A stretch of 51,573 bases of DNA from Nymphaea colorata (GCF_008831285.2 NW_022205035.1:1-51573); one strand, 5' to 3'; numbered from the stretch's first letter, positions 34,094 through 45,465 are shown. Notes: generated by a model from the letters alone, not told the origin. Program-made: numbers and translations.

Positions 34094-36804
34094 TCAATAG
34101 GCGATGTTGACTTCCGCGTGGTTGTAATACTGTTGTCTGAAGAAGCCGTTCCTGTCCACGATCTACACATCCAGGTATCCCTTGTTCTGATTGTCGAACT
34201 TTTCTTAGACTTTAATCAAGAAGGTGATCTGCTTGTACCTGGCATTAATGTCGAAGGAAAATTTCACTTTTTCCTCTCCGTTCGCAATAAATCCCTCAAC
34301 GTGGCGGTAGTAGTATTGCGCACCTTGTTGGCCTTCCGCGGCTCCGAACACTCGTGGGAATTAGAAACTATATAGTGAAAGATATACGTTGTGCCGTCTT
34401 GGGCCTACTTTTTCTTCGTGACAATGTTTTCGAGCTGATTGGTCTGAAGTGAGTAGCTGTGTAGAGCAAGAGCAATCGAAAGACGTTAAGAGCCCTCTTT
34501 TCCCTTGAATTGAACAATGAAGTCTGCAGCGATGGCTCCCTATATGAGTTATAGGCGATTGAAGACTGGACGAGGAGTCGATAGGCTGAATATTTCATTT
34601 AAGCTCAGTCTTTAAATGGGCTGAACTTGTCTGTCCTTGATCTTGAAGTAGATTCCTTTGCTCGCAGTCTGTGACAGATCACAGAAAAGCTCCTCATTTA
34701 ATTCAGCCAACTTTTATGAACCAAGGATATAAAATTCCTTTTCTTCCTGACAGTTGGGGCATAGGCTTGCCCCTAGACCCTTTGAAAGTAAAGAGGCTTG
34801 TGATAGTATGAGTCCTTCCTTTAAAATTTCACTGTTTTATTTGGATAATTTGGGGAAATATTTCTCTCCTTTTTCAGTTAATTTGAGCCGAATTGGAACG
34901 ATCGTGCTGTGAATATTTGATGAGTAAGTGGCATATCCTCCCAAGAGCATTCTAACATCACTGAGAAGTTTTTTCCTCAGCTCAACTTGATTGGCTTCAT
35001 TTCCCTTGTTTTCGCTGGTTAGATTGTTTGAACCTAGTAGGAGTGGTGGCGTGGAAAAGCTTGTCATATTGTTGTTCCATACGTTATTATAATCAATAAA
35101 GATATCTGTGATATATGAGGGAACAACCACTATATTGTCTTTCATCTCTAAAGAAACCCGTTTGCCGTTAGTATCATAATCATAGACTTAAAAGTTGTGG
35201 TCGAAAATGAAATTGTTGAAGTTTTTGAAATTTGAGTATCTCTGAGCATTGTTTGGCAAATATTCCTTTGTGTAGAAAGCAGAGAGCTGATCCGAGCGTC
35301 TAATTGTCTGGTTGTCGTCATTGATGATGAAGTTTCTGGCTTTGAAAGCAGCCTGGTAATCCTGTTTGTTGATCACTGGGTAAGGCCTTATGTTTCGCTG
35401 TACCATTTTTCCCGGGTTTACCCACTCAAAGATGTAGTAATCCGCATATTTGATAGGACTAGGACCTGAAACTTGGTCGAGGATAGACGAAGGCTTGTTT
35501 CTTTGATCAAGGTAGCTCTGGGTGTTTGCATATTCTTGCTGGTTTTGGTAGTAGTCAGATGTAATCATCCTAATCTTGACCTAAAGTTAATAGTCCATCC
35601 AGCCATGATAGAGGAAGAAGAGGGGATTGGTGATGGATAGTTGTCCATCACTCATGAACAGTTGCAGCAAGTTGTGCATGGTGTTATGCGAATTCTCAAA
35701 GCTGTTCTCTGGATTGTTGGAACGTGTGCTGACATAATCGTTAATGAATTTGTTGGATTGCTTGTAAAGAGCATAGGCAAATTGATAGTGGGGAAGTGAT
35801 TTGTTGTAGGCATCAGCTTTGCTTTTGTTTAAAGTTGACATCGAAGCCTTCTATTTTTGGGATATCCAGTGCAAATTTTTGACCTTGCTTCCAAAGAGAG
35901 TGTTGATCTCATTTTGGTCGAGAGTGCAGACGTTGATTGTGGTTCCGGTCTTTTAAATAGTTTTCTGGTTTTTGTAGACATTGATGTTTGATGCTGTGTT
36001 AAAAATGCTTGAGTAGTCGTCTTCAACTGGATTACTTCCAAAGAACTCAGAAGGATTTCCCCTGGGATTCAATCCTCCGTATACAATCTTGTTCTCTCCA
36101 TTATTGTACTTAACCTAGTTTGGTGAGAAGTATCCGTTAGTTAAAAAGCCGGGAGGAAGCTGATTATTGTTGAGCCATCTGGTTGAAAAGTTGAAATTCC
36201 AAGGGTAGTGAGAGTTGACTTGGTAGTAGAGTTAATCGATTGGGTCAGGTTTCCTTTAGCTCAGTTCCTCAGGGATGCTGATGTTCTCTGTATAGTCCGC
36301 CGGGTTCCAGTAGTGGGCTGAGAGTTGGGGAAGTGGGGCCGTGGCAGATAACTTAAGCTCAGTCCTCAGCGCATCTATGGTCTTGCCATAAGAAGTAAAC
36401 ACTTCATCAAAGTATTTTCCGTGTTTGTTGTAGAGTTCAGCTGGAACCCTTGATTTTCCTCCAAGGAGCACTTCATCGGCATAGTTCAGAGCGATTTAGT
36501 AGCAGATCATCAGATGCCTATGGTAGTAGGGGAAATAGGTAGTCCCGTGCTAGCAGCAGGTCTGGTGAGACGATATAAGCTAATCATGGATGTTCTTTGG
36601 GCTCACTGGTTGGTAAGTTACCCTCTGATTTGGCCATTGACCTTATACCTTGATCGGCACGTAAAACTTTCTCAGATTACCTTGTTCCTGAGGAGGGAGG
36701 ACTGAGAGGAACTTGAGACAGTAGAAAAATCTCTACCTTTATGACTTAGAGAGGGCGCGAACGTCGCGCCTAATGCGGGGTGGAGGCAACTCTACCTTAC
36801 TCAT
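34094..36804 (-). CDS. Tyrosinase-family copper protein H (896 aa)
   Basis: ATG at 36804 (MSKVELPPPRIRRDVRALS), TGA at 34094-34096; 897 codons after removal of the 20-nt intron (34368-34387). Inter-copper sequence LLGGKSRVPAELYNKHGKYF...LPQLSAHYWNPADYTENISI. Copper-B is NSHNTMHNLLQLF...NPLFFLYHGWMDY. It continues with RMITSDYYQNQQEY, MKDNIVVVPSYITDIF and the CPNCQEEKEFYILGS motif. The C-terminus is of the NIAY type shared with G and I. Reads cleanly, so it is a good reference for repairing the calls of G and I. Confidence 0.93.
34368..34387 (-). other. 20-nt intron of tyrosinase H
   Basis: Coding strand starts GTATATCTTT and ends CTATATAG. Conserved position. Confidence 0.88.
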
Positions 36805-36818
36805 CTAACCAATATATC

Positions 36819-36826
36819 TTAATTAA
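36819..36826. promoter_or_regulatory. TTAATTAA box upstream of tyrosinase H
   Basis: Octamer 15 bp before the ATG; the flank on to GATACGGTACTTAAATT is shared with A and I. Confidence 0.45.
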
Positions 36827-36829
36827 TGA

Positions 36830-38035
36830 TACGGTACTTAAATTTTATTGAATTTCCCATTGAACAACAAAGAGTTGCATTTTATTTAAGTGATTAAAAA
36901 CATGAACCAGCACATTCAGAGTATTGGCCAGAAGCCGGCAAAGGCTTTTTTGAATCAAATCATTTATTTTGTTTTAACAAAAAATCATTCCATCGATCTA
37001 GATCTTGGAAGATGTCAGCTCGGCCTAAGCGGAGGGATCTAGATAAGGATCTAGAAAGATTTCCTCCCTATCTTTCGTGGTGTTGAGTCTGTAATATGAA
37101 TACTTTTTGCTAAACTGGAGTAGTTCTCTCTTGGAAACTTTTTTTATTTCAAAACTGATAAGATTAGCTTTCTTTACATTGACAATCACGGCTAAATGCT
37201 CGAGGTAGGGATAGAATCTAAAGAAAATATGAATAGAGGTGTATGGAGTATTCCAGTTCGATAAATATAATTTACTTTAATGATTTAATAATAGTTGGCC
37301 ATTTGGTGGGCTACTTTATGCAAAGGACAATATAAATAAGGCGAATCAGATGTATCTTGGATCCTCTTGTGGAGATCTTTGTAAAAATATGAAAATATTT
37401 TCTCTGATTAGCAAATACGTTTGATCTTGACTGCCGAATCAAATATTTTATTGCTGCCTTGATACATGGCTATGGCCAATCTGCTATATATGATGATCAG
37501 GAACTATTTCTGTCCGATTTTTACTTATCCTTTTTTTTTTGAATTCTTTTCCGAGGGCCTGTAGATGTTTTTGGCGAAAACTATCTATCGATTAGTTGGC
37601 TTAAATTATTGAGGCAATCCTGAACTGCGGATTACTAGCTCTCTATTTGGAGCACAGTGCGGACCAATGAACGATCCTTTATGTTGCCTTAATCCTACTC
37701 TTGATTATTTGTCTTCAATCATTTACGCGGTCATTTGTTTCAGAAGACAAGAGCTATCAGAAAGCAGCAATCGCTCTTTTCTCATCCTGATAATATTAGT
37801 TTGGTTGGTAATCAGCCAGCAGATCTTTCGAAATTGTTAATTCAGGCAACACCAAATGTGACATGTTCAAGATCTATACGCCCTTCATAGTCTTAATTGA
37901 GTTGCTGTCCGGTCTCAATACCCTAAGCCTTTGTAGTATTTCTAACGCTTTAGGAATATGTTGAGCTTGTTTCGTTCGAGTCTTGGCACCCACACGTCCA
38001 TCATGAATGGTTTGAGGGACTTCACAGAGTCCCGA
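36830..38035 (-). pseudogene. Spacer element copy plus decayed TPR-LRR 3' part (H-I spacer)
   Basis: From the stop region (AAAAAATCATTCCATCGATC) to GAGGGACTTCACAGAG, equivalent to about 45630-46660 of the intact gene. The end point is shared with the I-J spacer and differs from the others. Confidence 0.75.
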
Positions 38036-38285
38036 AACTTGGGTCAAAAAAAAAGCATATTTGCAACAACGAAGCGAAGATAATGATAGAGAAGCTGAAA
38101 TGTTCAAACTTAAGCGAGCTATCGAGAAAAATAGAAGAGTATGATGCGACTTAAAAAGCCTTGGGAAGCAAAGACACAGCAGTCTTATCAAATACACCTG
38201 CGAAAAAGAGAAAAAGGAAGGGCCGATTAAGGGATTAGTGAACTGCCCCACAGTTTCATCTCAAAACTAAACAAACGGAAGGAAT
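38036..38285 (+). pseudogene. Coiled-coil gene relic (H-I spacer)
   Basis: CTTGGGTCAAAAAAAAAGCATATTTGC through ACACCTGCGAAAAAGAGAAAAAGGAAGGG; joined directly to the LRR relic. Frame-broken, about 70% like 610-840 by eye. Confidence 0.6.
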
Positions 38286-38462
38286 ATTGAGTATTGCTTT
38301 ATTAAGATAGATAAAAAGGAAGTAATAAAAGGTGAGGATGAAAGGTGAGGTGGCTAAAACAAAGGGTCTCAAGATAGATGACTATCTGATCGAATAGATA
38401 GGTGTAAAAAAAAGTATGATTTTATATTTTTAATATGTATCGATGATTCGATATGTGGATGA

Positions 38463-41150
38463 TCAATAGGCGATGTTGACTTCCGCGTGGTTGTAATACT
38501 GCTGTCTGAAGAAGCCGTTCCTGTCCACGATCTACACGTCCAGGTATCCCTTGTTCTGATTGTCAAACCTCTCTTAGACTTTAATCAAGAAGGTGATCTG
38601 CTTGTACCTGGCATTAATGTCGAAGGAAAATTTGACTTTTTCCTCTCCGTTCGCAATAAATCCCTCAACGTGGCGGTAGAAGTATTGAGAGCGCTGTTGA
38701 CCTTCCTGAGCTCCGAACACTCGAGGGAATTCGAAACTATAGATAGTGAAAGATATACGTTGTGCCGTCTTGGGCCTACTTTTTCTTGGTGACGGTGTTT
38801 TCGAGCTTATTGGTCTTAAGCGAGTAGCTGTGAAGAGCGAGGGCAATCGTAAGGCATTCATCGCTCTCTTTTCCCTTGAATTGGACAACGAAGTCTGCAG
38901 CGATGGCTCCCTATATGAGTTATAGGCGGTTGAAGACTGGACGATGAGTCGATAGGGTGAATATCTCATTCAATCTGAGTCTCTAGATGGGCTGAACTTG
39001 CCTGTCTTTGATCTTAAAGTAGACTCCTTTGCTCACAGTCTGTGAAAGCTCGCAGAAAAGCTCCTCATTCAATTCTGCCAATTTTTATGAGCCAAGGATA
39101 TAAAATTCTTTCTCTCTTTTGCAGTTGGGGCATATTTTTGAACCTAGACCCTTAGAAAATAGAGATGCTTCTGATAACACGAGTCCTTTCTTCAGGATTT
39201 GCCTGTGTTTGTTGGATAAGTTGGGGAAATATTTCTCCCCCTTTTCAGTCAAATTAAGTTGAATCCGAACGATTGTGCTCTAAATAGATGATGAATAAGT
39301 GGCATATCCTCCCAAAAGCATCCTAACATCACTCAGAAGTCTTTTCCTCAGCTCAATTTGATTGGCTTCTTTTCCCTTTTTTTGATTGTGTGGCTTTTTA
39401 AAGCTGGTCATATTATTGTTCCATACATTATTATAATCAATAAAGATATCCGTAATATATGAAGGGACGACCACTGTATTGCCTTTCATCAATAAAGGAA
39501 CTCGATTGCCGTTTGTATCATAGTCATAGACTTAGTAGTTGTGGTCGAAAATGAACTTGTCGAAATTCTTGAAATAAGAGTATCTTTGAGCATTGTTTGG
39601 CAAGTATTCTTTCTTGTAGAAGTCAGAGAGCTGATCCGAGCGTCTAATGGTTTGGTTGTCATCATTAATGAAAAAGTTTCTGGCTTTGAAAGCAGCTTGA
39701 TAGTCTTATTTGTTCAGCACTGGGTAAGGTGGTTAGTTTGGTCTGAGCATTTTAGCTGGGTTCACCCACTCAAAGATGTAGTAATCCGCATATTTGATCG
39801 GACTAGGACCTGAAACTTGGTCGAGTACAGATGAAGGCTTGTCTCTTTGATCAAGGTAGGTTTGGGTGTTTTCATATTCTTCCTTGTTTATGACTGAATC
39901 TGTTGTAATCATCCTAATTTTGACCTAAAGCTAATAGTCGATCCAGCCATGATAGAGGAAGAAGAGAGGATTGGTGATCGATAACTACGAATCTTTCATG
40001 AAGTACTGCAACATGTTGTGCATGGTGTTGTGTGATTTCTCCATGCTGTTCTCCGGATTAGCGCTTGCTGTGGTGACATAATCATTAATGAATTTGTTGG
40101 ATTGTTTATAAAGAGCATAGGCAAATTGGAAATGGGGGAGTGATTTGTTGAAAAGGTAGGCATTGCTTGAGTCTTAAGCCGACATCTGTGCTCTCTATTT
40201 TTGGGATAACCAGTGTAATTTTTTGACCTTGCTTCCAAAGAGAGTGTTGATTTCATTTTGATCGAGAGTGCAGACGCTGATTGTATTTCCTGTCTTTTAA
40301 ATAGATAGCTGGTTTTTGTAGACATTTATTTCTGATCCCGTTGTATAAATCTTAGTATATCCTCGATCATTGATTGTATCAGTTTTGAAGAACTCCGAAG
40401 GATTTTCCCTGGGATTCAATTTTCCGTATACAATCTTGCTCTCTTCATCACTGTATTCAACCTTTTTTGATGAAAAATACCCATTAGTTAAAAAGCCGGG
40501 AGGAAGTGGATTATAGTTAAACCATCTAGCTGAAAAGTTGAAGTTCCATGCGTAGTGAGAGTTGACTGCGTAATAAAGTTAATCCATTGAGTCAGGTTTC
40601 CTTTAACTCAGTTCCTCAGGGATGCTGATGTTCTCTGTATAATCTGTCGGGTTCCAGTAGTGGGCTGAGAGTTGGGGAAGTGGGGCCGTTTCAGATAACT
40701 TAAGCTCAGTCCTCAGCGCATTTATGATTTTGCCATAAGAAGTAAACACTCCATCAAAGTATTTTCCGTGTTTATTGTAGAGTTTAGCTGGAATCTTTGA
40801 CTTTCCTCCAAGGAGAACTTCATCGGCATAGTTCAGAGCGATTTAGTAGCAGATCATCAGATGCCTATGGTAGTAAGCAAAATAGATCGACCCATGCTAG
40901 CAGCACGTCTGGTGAGAAGATATAAGCTAATCATGGATGTTCTTTGGGCTCAATCGTTGGTAGGTTACCTTTTCATCTTAACCTTCACCTTATACCTTGA
41001 TCGGCACGTAAAATTGTCTGAGATTTCCGTGTTCCTGAGGGGGAGGACTGAGAGGAGCTTGAGGCAGTAGAAAAATCTCTACCTTTATGGCTTAGAGAGG
41101 GCGCGAATGTCGTGCCTAATGCGGGTTGGAGGCAGCTCTATCTTTTCCAT
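38463..41150 (-). pseudogene. Tyrosinase-family gene I, one-base frameshift near the start
   Basis: ATG at 41150 (MEKIELPPTRIRHDIRALS), TGA at 38463-38465, 22-nt intron at 38737-38758. At 41039-41044 gene I has GGGGGAGG where J has GGGGGAAG plus one more base; one base is missing, so the frame is lost at about codon 37, before copper-A. Downstream, everything reads in the shifted frame: HDQLISSHQTCCQHGSIYF...HRHL, KSHNTMHN...NPLFFLYHGWIDY, MKGNTVVVPSYITDIF and the C-terminal domain. Translation from the annotated start would give only a short peptide. Confidence 0.85.
38737..38758 (-). other. 22-nt intron of tyrosinase I
   Basis: Coding strand starts GTATATCTTT and ends CTATCTATAG. Without its removal the C-terminus YRHVEGFIANGEEKV is out of frame with the upstream part. 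Confidence 0.9.
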
Positions 41151-41164
41151 CTAACCAAAATATC

Positions 41165-41172
41165 TTAATTAA
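41165..41172. promoter_or_regulatory. TTAATTAA box upstream of tyrosinase I
   Basis: Octamer 15 bp before the ATG, same flank as A and H. Confidence 0.45.
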
Positions 41173-41179
41173 TGATACG

Positions 41180-42360
41180 GTACTTAAATTCTGTTGTACT
41201 TCCGATTGAACAATAAAATGTTGACTTTCATTTAAATGATGAAACATATGAAATTATGGATTTAGAGTATTGGTTAGAAACTGGCTGAGGCCTTTTTGAA
41301 TCAAATCACTTATTTTATTTTTACAAAAAATCACTGAATCTATCTGCATCTTGGAAGATGCCAGCTTGGCCTAAACGGAGGAATTTAGAGAGAATCTAGA
41401 AGGATTCCCTCCCTATATTTCGTGGTGTTCGTTCTGTAAATTGAAGGCTTTTAATTGAATTGCTGCAGTTCTCCATGGAAGGCGTTTCGATTTCACAACC
41501 TATAATTCAGCTTTCTATGCATCAATAGATATGGCCAGCTGCTCTAGGTTGAAATTAAGCCTAAAAGAGATGTCAATACATATGAAGTCTTCCAGTTAGA
41601 TCAATATAACTTACCATAATTATTTCAAGATAATTGACCTTTCATGGACTGTTTTTTGGAAGGGACACTATAAACTAGGTACATCCTTGATAATCTTGTG
41701 GGGATAACTTTAGACGTGTGAAAATGTTCCAATGACTAATAATTTTTATTATCTTAATCCCTAATAAGAAAGTTTTATATCAGGCTTATTAGCACGCTAC
41801 ATTCAACCTCTTCTATTTGAAGAGTTGGAACTATTTCTATTTGGTTTTGGCTAATATTTTTTTTTTTGAAGTTGTTTTCGATGGTCTGTAGGTATTTTTC
41901 ACTGAGAGCATTTCTATTCAATAAGTTAAGTTATCATATTCAGGTAATCTTGAACTGCGGAGCACTACTCTTCATTTTGAGTGGAGTGTGGACCAATCAA
42001 GCATCCATTATGGCGTCTTAATCATACTTTGCGATCATCTATCTTTGTTTCTCCTTCGTCGGCTATTTATTTCGGAGGAAAAGCGCGACGCGAAAGCAGC
42101 AATCGCTCTTAACTCGTCCTGACCATATTAGTTTGCTCGGCAATCAACCAGTAAGTCTCTCAAAATCGTAATTGAAGGCAACGCCACATGTGGAATGTTC
42201 GAGATCTGGAGGTCATTCATAGTGGAAATGGTTTTGCCGTCCGTTTCATCACCCTAAGGCTCTACAGTATTTCTAACCATTTGGGCATGTTGAGTTTGTT
42301 TCGCTCGAGTCTTGGCACTCACAAGTGCATTATGAATGGCTTGAGGGTCTTCACAGAGTT
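41180..42360 (-). pseudogene. Spacer element copy plus decayed TPR-LRR 3' part (I-J spacer)
   Basis: Stop region to GAGGGTCTTCACAGAG, the same end point as in the H-I spacer (about 46660 of the intact gene). Contains GGCTATTTATTTCGGAGGAAAAGCGCGACGC. Frame-broken. Confidence 0.75.
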
Positions 42361-42600
42361 CCAAAATTTTGACCAAACAAAGCATATTTGCAGCAAGCAA
42401 GGCGGAACTAATGATAAAGACGGTAATTAATCGAAGTGAAGCACTTTATCGAGTAAAAATAGAAGAGTATGATTGGACTTAAAAAGCCTTGAGAAGCAAA
42501 AACACAGCAACCTCATCAAATACACCTGCGAAAGATCAAGGTTAGGCTAAGATCCTAGTGAAAAAATCAAAGTTTCATATCAGAACCGAACAAATGATAA
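42361..42600 (+). pseudogene. Coiled-coil gene relic (I-J spacer)
   Basis: CAAACAAAGCATATTTGCAGCAAG through CCTTGAGAAGCAAAAACACAGCAA to ACACCTGCGAAAG. Same junction as in the H-I spacer. Confidence 0.6.
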
Positions 42601-42767
42601 GCAGATATAGTATATTTTATGATGATATACAGCAAAGGAGCAATAAAAGCCGAGGTGGGTAAAGAGAGGAATCTCAATATAGCTTACTAGCTGATCGAAT
42701 AGATAGGTGTAGGCAAAGGTATTATTTTATAATTCTAGTATTAATCGATGATTCGATATGTGAATTA

Positions 42768-45441
42768 TCAATGGGCGATGACTGCCTCCTCAAAGTTGAG
42801 ATGCTGACATTTATTGCCGTAATCCCTGTCCACGATTTACACATCCAGGTATCTCTTATTGTTGTTGTCGAACTTCTCTTAGACATTAATAAGGAATGTG
42901 ATCAGCTTATATCTGGCATTAATGTCGAAGGAAAATTTGACTTTTTCCTCCCCGCTCGCAATGAATCCCTCAACGTGACGATAGTAGTATTGAGAACGCT
43001 GCTAGCCCTCCTAAGCTCCGAAAACTCGTGGGAATTCGAAACTATAGATAGTAGAAAATGTACGTTGTGCCGTCTTGGGCCTACTTTTTCTTCGTGACGA
43101 TGTTCTCGAGCTTATTGGTCCTAATAGAGTAGCTGTGAAGAGCAAGAGCAGTCGTAAGGCGTTGATTGCTCTCTTTTCCCTTGAATTGAACGATGAAGTC
43201 TACAGTGATGGCTCCCTATATGAGTTATAGGCGGTTGAAGACTTCAGGAGGGGCTGATAAGGTGAGCAAGTCATTCAATTTTAGGTTTTATATTGGCTCA
43301 ACTTGTCTGTCCTTGATCTTGAAGAAAGTCTTCTGTGTTAGTTTCTTTGAAATGCCAGAGAATAGCTCTGAACTGAATTATGCCAACTTTTATGAGCCAA
43401 GGATATATATTTCTTTCTCATCTTTGCAATTCGGACATATGGTTGAGGCTAGACCTTTCGAGAACAGAGAAGCTATTGATAGCACTAGTCCTTTCTTCAG
43501 ATAAGCTTCATATTTTTTGGGCAGTTGGAAAAACTTCTATCCTTTTTCAGTTATTTTTAGCTGAATCGGAGCTATCGTGCTCTAAATAAGAGATGAATAA
43601 GTGGCGTATATTCCCAATTGCATCCTAATTTCTCGAGTAGCATTTTTCCTCTGAGTTTCTTCTGCTTTCAATGCTTATGTGGTCACAGGTGTTGGTGCAA
43701 AGCTTGTCAAATTACCGTTCCAATCATTATTATAGTCATGATAGATTGCAGTGAGGTATGAGGGGACGACCACTATATTGTCTTTCATCTATATAGCAAC
43801 CCGACTGCCGTTACCATTGTAATCGTTGATTACGTAGTTGTGGTCGAAAATGAACTTGTCCAAGTTTTTGAAATAAGCGTATCTTTTAGCATTGTTTGGC
43901 AAATATTCCGTTTTGTAAAGGTTAGTAAGCTGATCCGAGCGCCTAATAGTTTGGTTGTCATCATTGATGAAGAAGTTTCTGGATTTGAAAGCTACTTGGT
44001 AATCATTTGCAGTGAGGACGATGCCTGGCTGTGTCTTTGCAGCTGGTTTCACCCACTCAAAGATATAGTAATCTCCGTATTTTATCGGACTAGCGCCTGA
44101 GACCTGGTCGAGGATAGATGCAGGCTTGTATCTTTGATCAAGGTAGCTCTGGGTGTTTTCATATTCTTGCTTGTTCTTGACTGGGTCTGTTGTAATCATC
44201 CTAATTTTGACCTAAAGCTCGTAGTCGATCCAGCTGTGGTAGAGGAAGAAGAGGGGATTGGTGATGGATAGCTGCGAGTCTTTCATGAAGTACTGCAACA
44301 TGTTGTGCATGGTGTTATGCGAATTCTCCATGCTGTTCTCCCTGTTTCCGCTTGCTGTGGTGACATAATCATTGATGAATTTATTGGATTGTTTGTAAAG
44401 AGCATAGGTGAATTGATAGTGGGGCAGTGATTTGTTGTAAGTGAAGGCACTGCTTGAGTCTTAATCCGACATCCGTGACCTTTATCCTTTGGATATCCAG
44501 TGCAAATTTTTAGCCTTGCTTCCGAAGACAGTGTTGATTTCATTTTGTTCGAGAGTGAGGACGTTGATTGTGGTTCCAGTTTCATCCAATTTTAAGTAAT
44601 TTTTGTAGCGGTTGATGTCTGATGCTGTTGTGTAAATTTTAGTATATCCACGACTATCGAAAGTATTAACTTTAAAGAACTCAGTAGCATCTGATCGAGG
44701 AGTCAATGTTCCGTTGACAATCTTGTTCTCATCATCACTGTACTTGGCCTCAGTTGAGAGGAAATATCGAATAGTTTGGAAGCTGGAAGGGAGATCATTA
44801 TTATGACCAAACCACCTGTAGGCAAAATTGAAATTCCACGCATAGTGGGAGTTGACTGCGAAGTAGAGGCGATCCATTGGGTCAGGAGTCCTTTCCTTCA
44901 ATTCCTAAGGGATGCTGATGTCCTCTGTATAATCTGTTGGGTTCCAATAGTGGGCCGAAACTTGGGGGAGTTGTGCAGTGGCAGGCAACCCGAGCTCAGT
45001 CCTAAGTGAGGATATGATCTGAGCATAACTAGCAAACACATCATCAAATTATTTTGGGTGTTTAATGTAGAGGCCACCGGGGACGCTTTATTTTCCTCCA
45101 AGGAGAACTTCTTCCGCATAGTTCAGGGCAATCTATAAGCAGATCATCAGATGCCGATGGTAGTAGGCAAAGTAGATGGACCCGTGTTAGCAGCACGTCT
45201 GATGAGACGATATAAGCTAATCATGGATGTTCTTTGGGCTTATTTCCTGATAGATCACTACCTGATTTAAGCCTTGGACTTAAACCTCGACTGGCACGTA
45301 AAACTTTCTCAGATTACCTTGTTCCTGAGGGGGAAGAACTGACAGGAACTTGAGGCAGTAGAAAAATCTCTACCTTTATGACTTACAGATGTAGCGGTAG
45401 TCACACCTAGTGCGGGGTGGAGGCAACTCTATCTTTTCCAT
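42768..45441 (-). CDS. Tyrosinase-family copper protein J (883 aa)
   Basis: ATG at 45441 (MEKIELPPPRTRCDYRYIC), TGA at 42768-42770; exons 43064-45441 and 42768-43041, 884 codons. Read completely. Family helix RQRFFYCLKFLSVLPP at 23-38. Copper-A is His80, Cys84 (C-x-H, the thioether position of many tyrosinases), His86 and His95, in HDQLISSHQTCCQHGSIYF...YHRHL. Copper-B is His375, His379 and His402, in SHNTMH and NPLFFLYHSWID, with the Phe gate before it and Asn after His375. The 280 residues between sites are about twice the usual distance. After residue 420 comes an unrecognised domain with ICPNCKDEKEIYILGS and a beta-rich end (YRHVEGFI...KFSFDINARY). No signal peptide. Such enzymes oxidise phenols to quinones; substrate unknown. 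Confidence 0.95.
43042..43063 (-). other. 22-nt intron of tyrosinase J
   Basis: Coding strand starts GTACATTTTC and ends CTATCTATAG. Retention would run into TGA about 20 codons on. Confidence 0.9.
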
Positions 45442-45457
45442 CTAAAAATATCTTTAG

Positions 45458-45465
45458 TTAATTAG
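45458..45465. promoter_or_regulatory. TTAATTAG box upstream of tyrosinase J
   Basis: One-mismatch octamer 17 bp before the ATG, in the 190-bp gap to the large gene. Confidence 0.35.

Noticed and set aside
1030-45441. Haemocyanin instead of tyrosinase
   Set aside because: Haemocyanins share the dicopper motifs, but the N-terminal RRDIRALS helix and single-domain layout fit the tyrosinase family better. It cannot be fully excluded from sequence alone.
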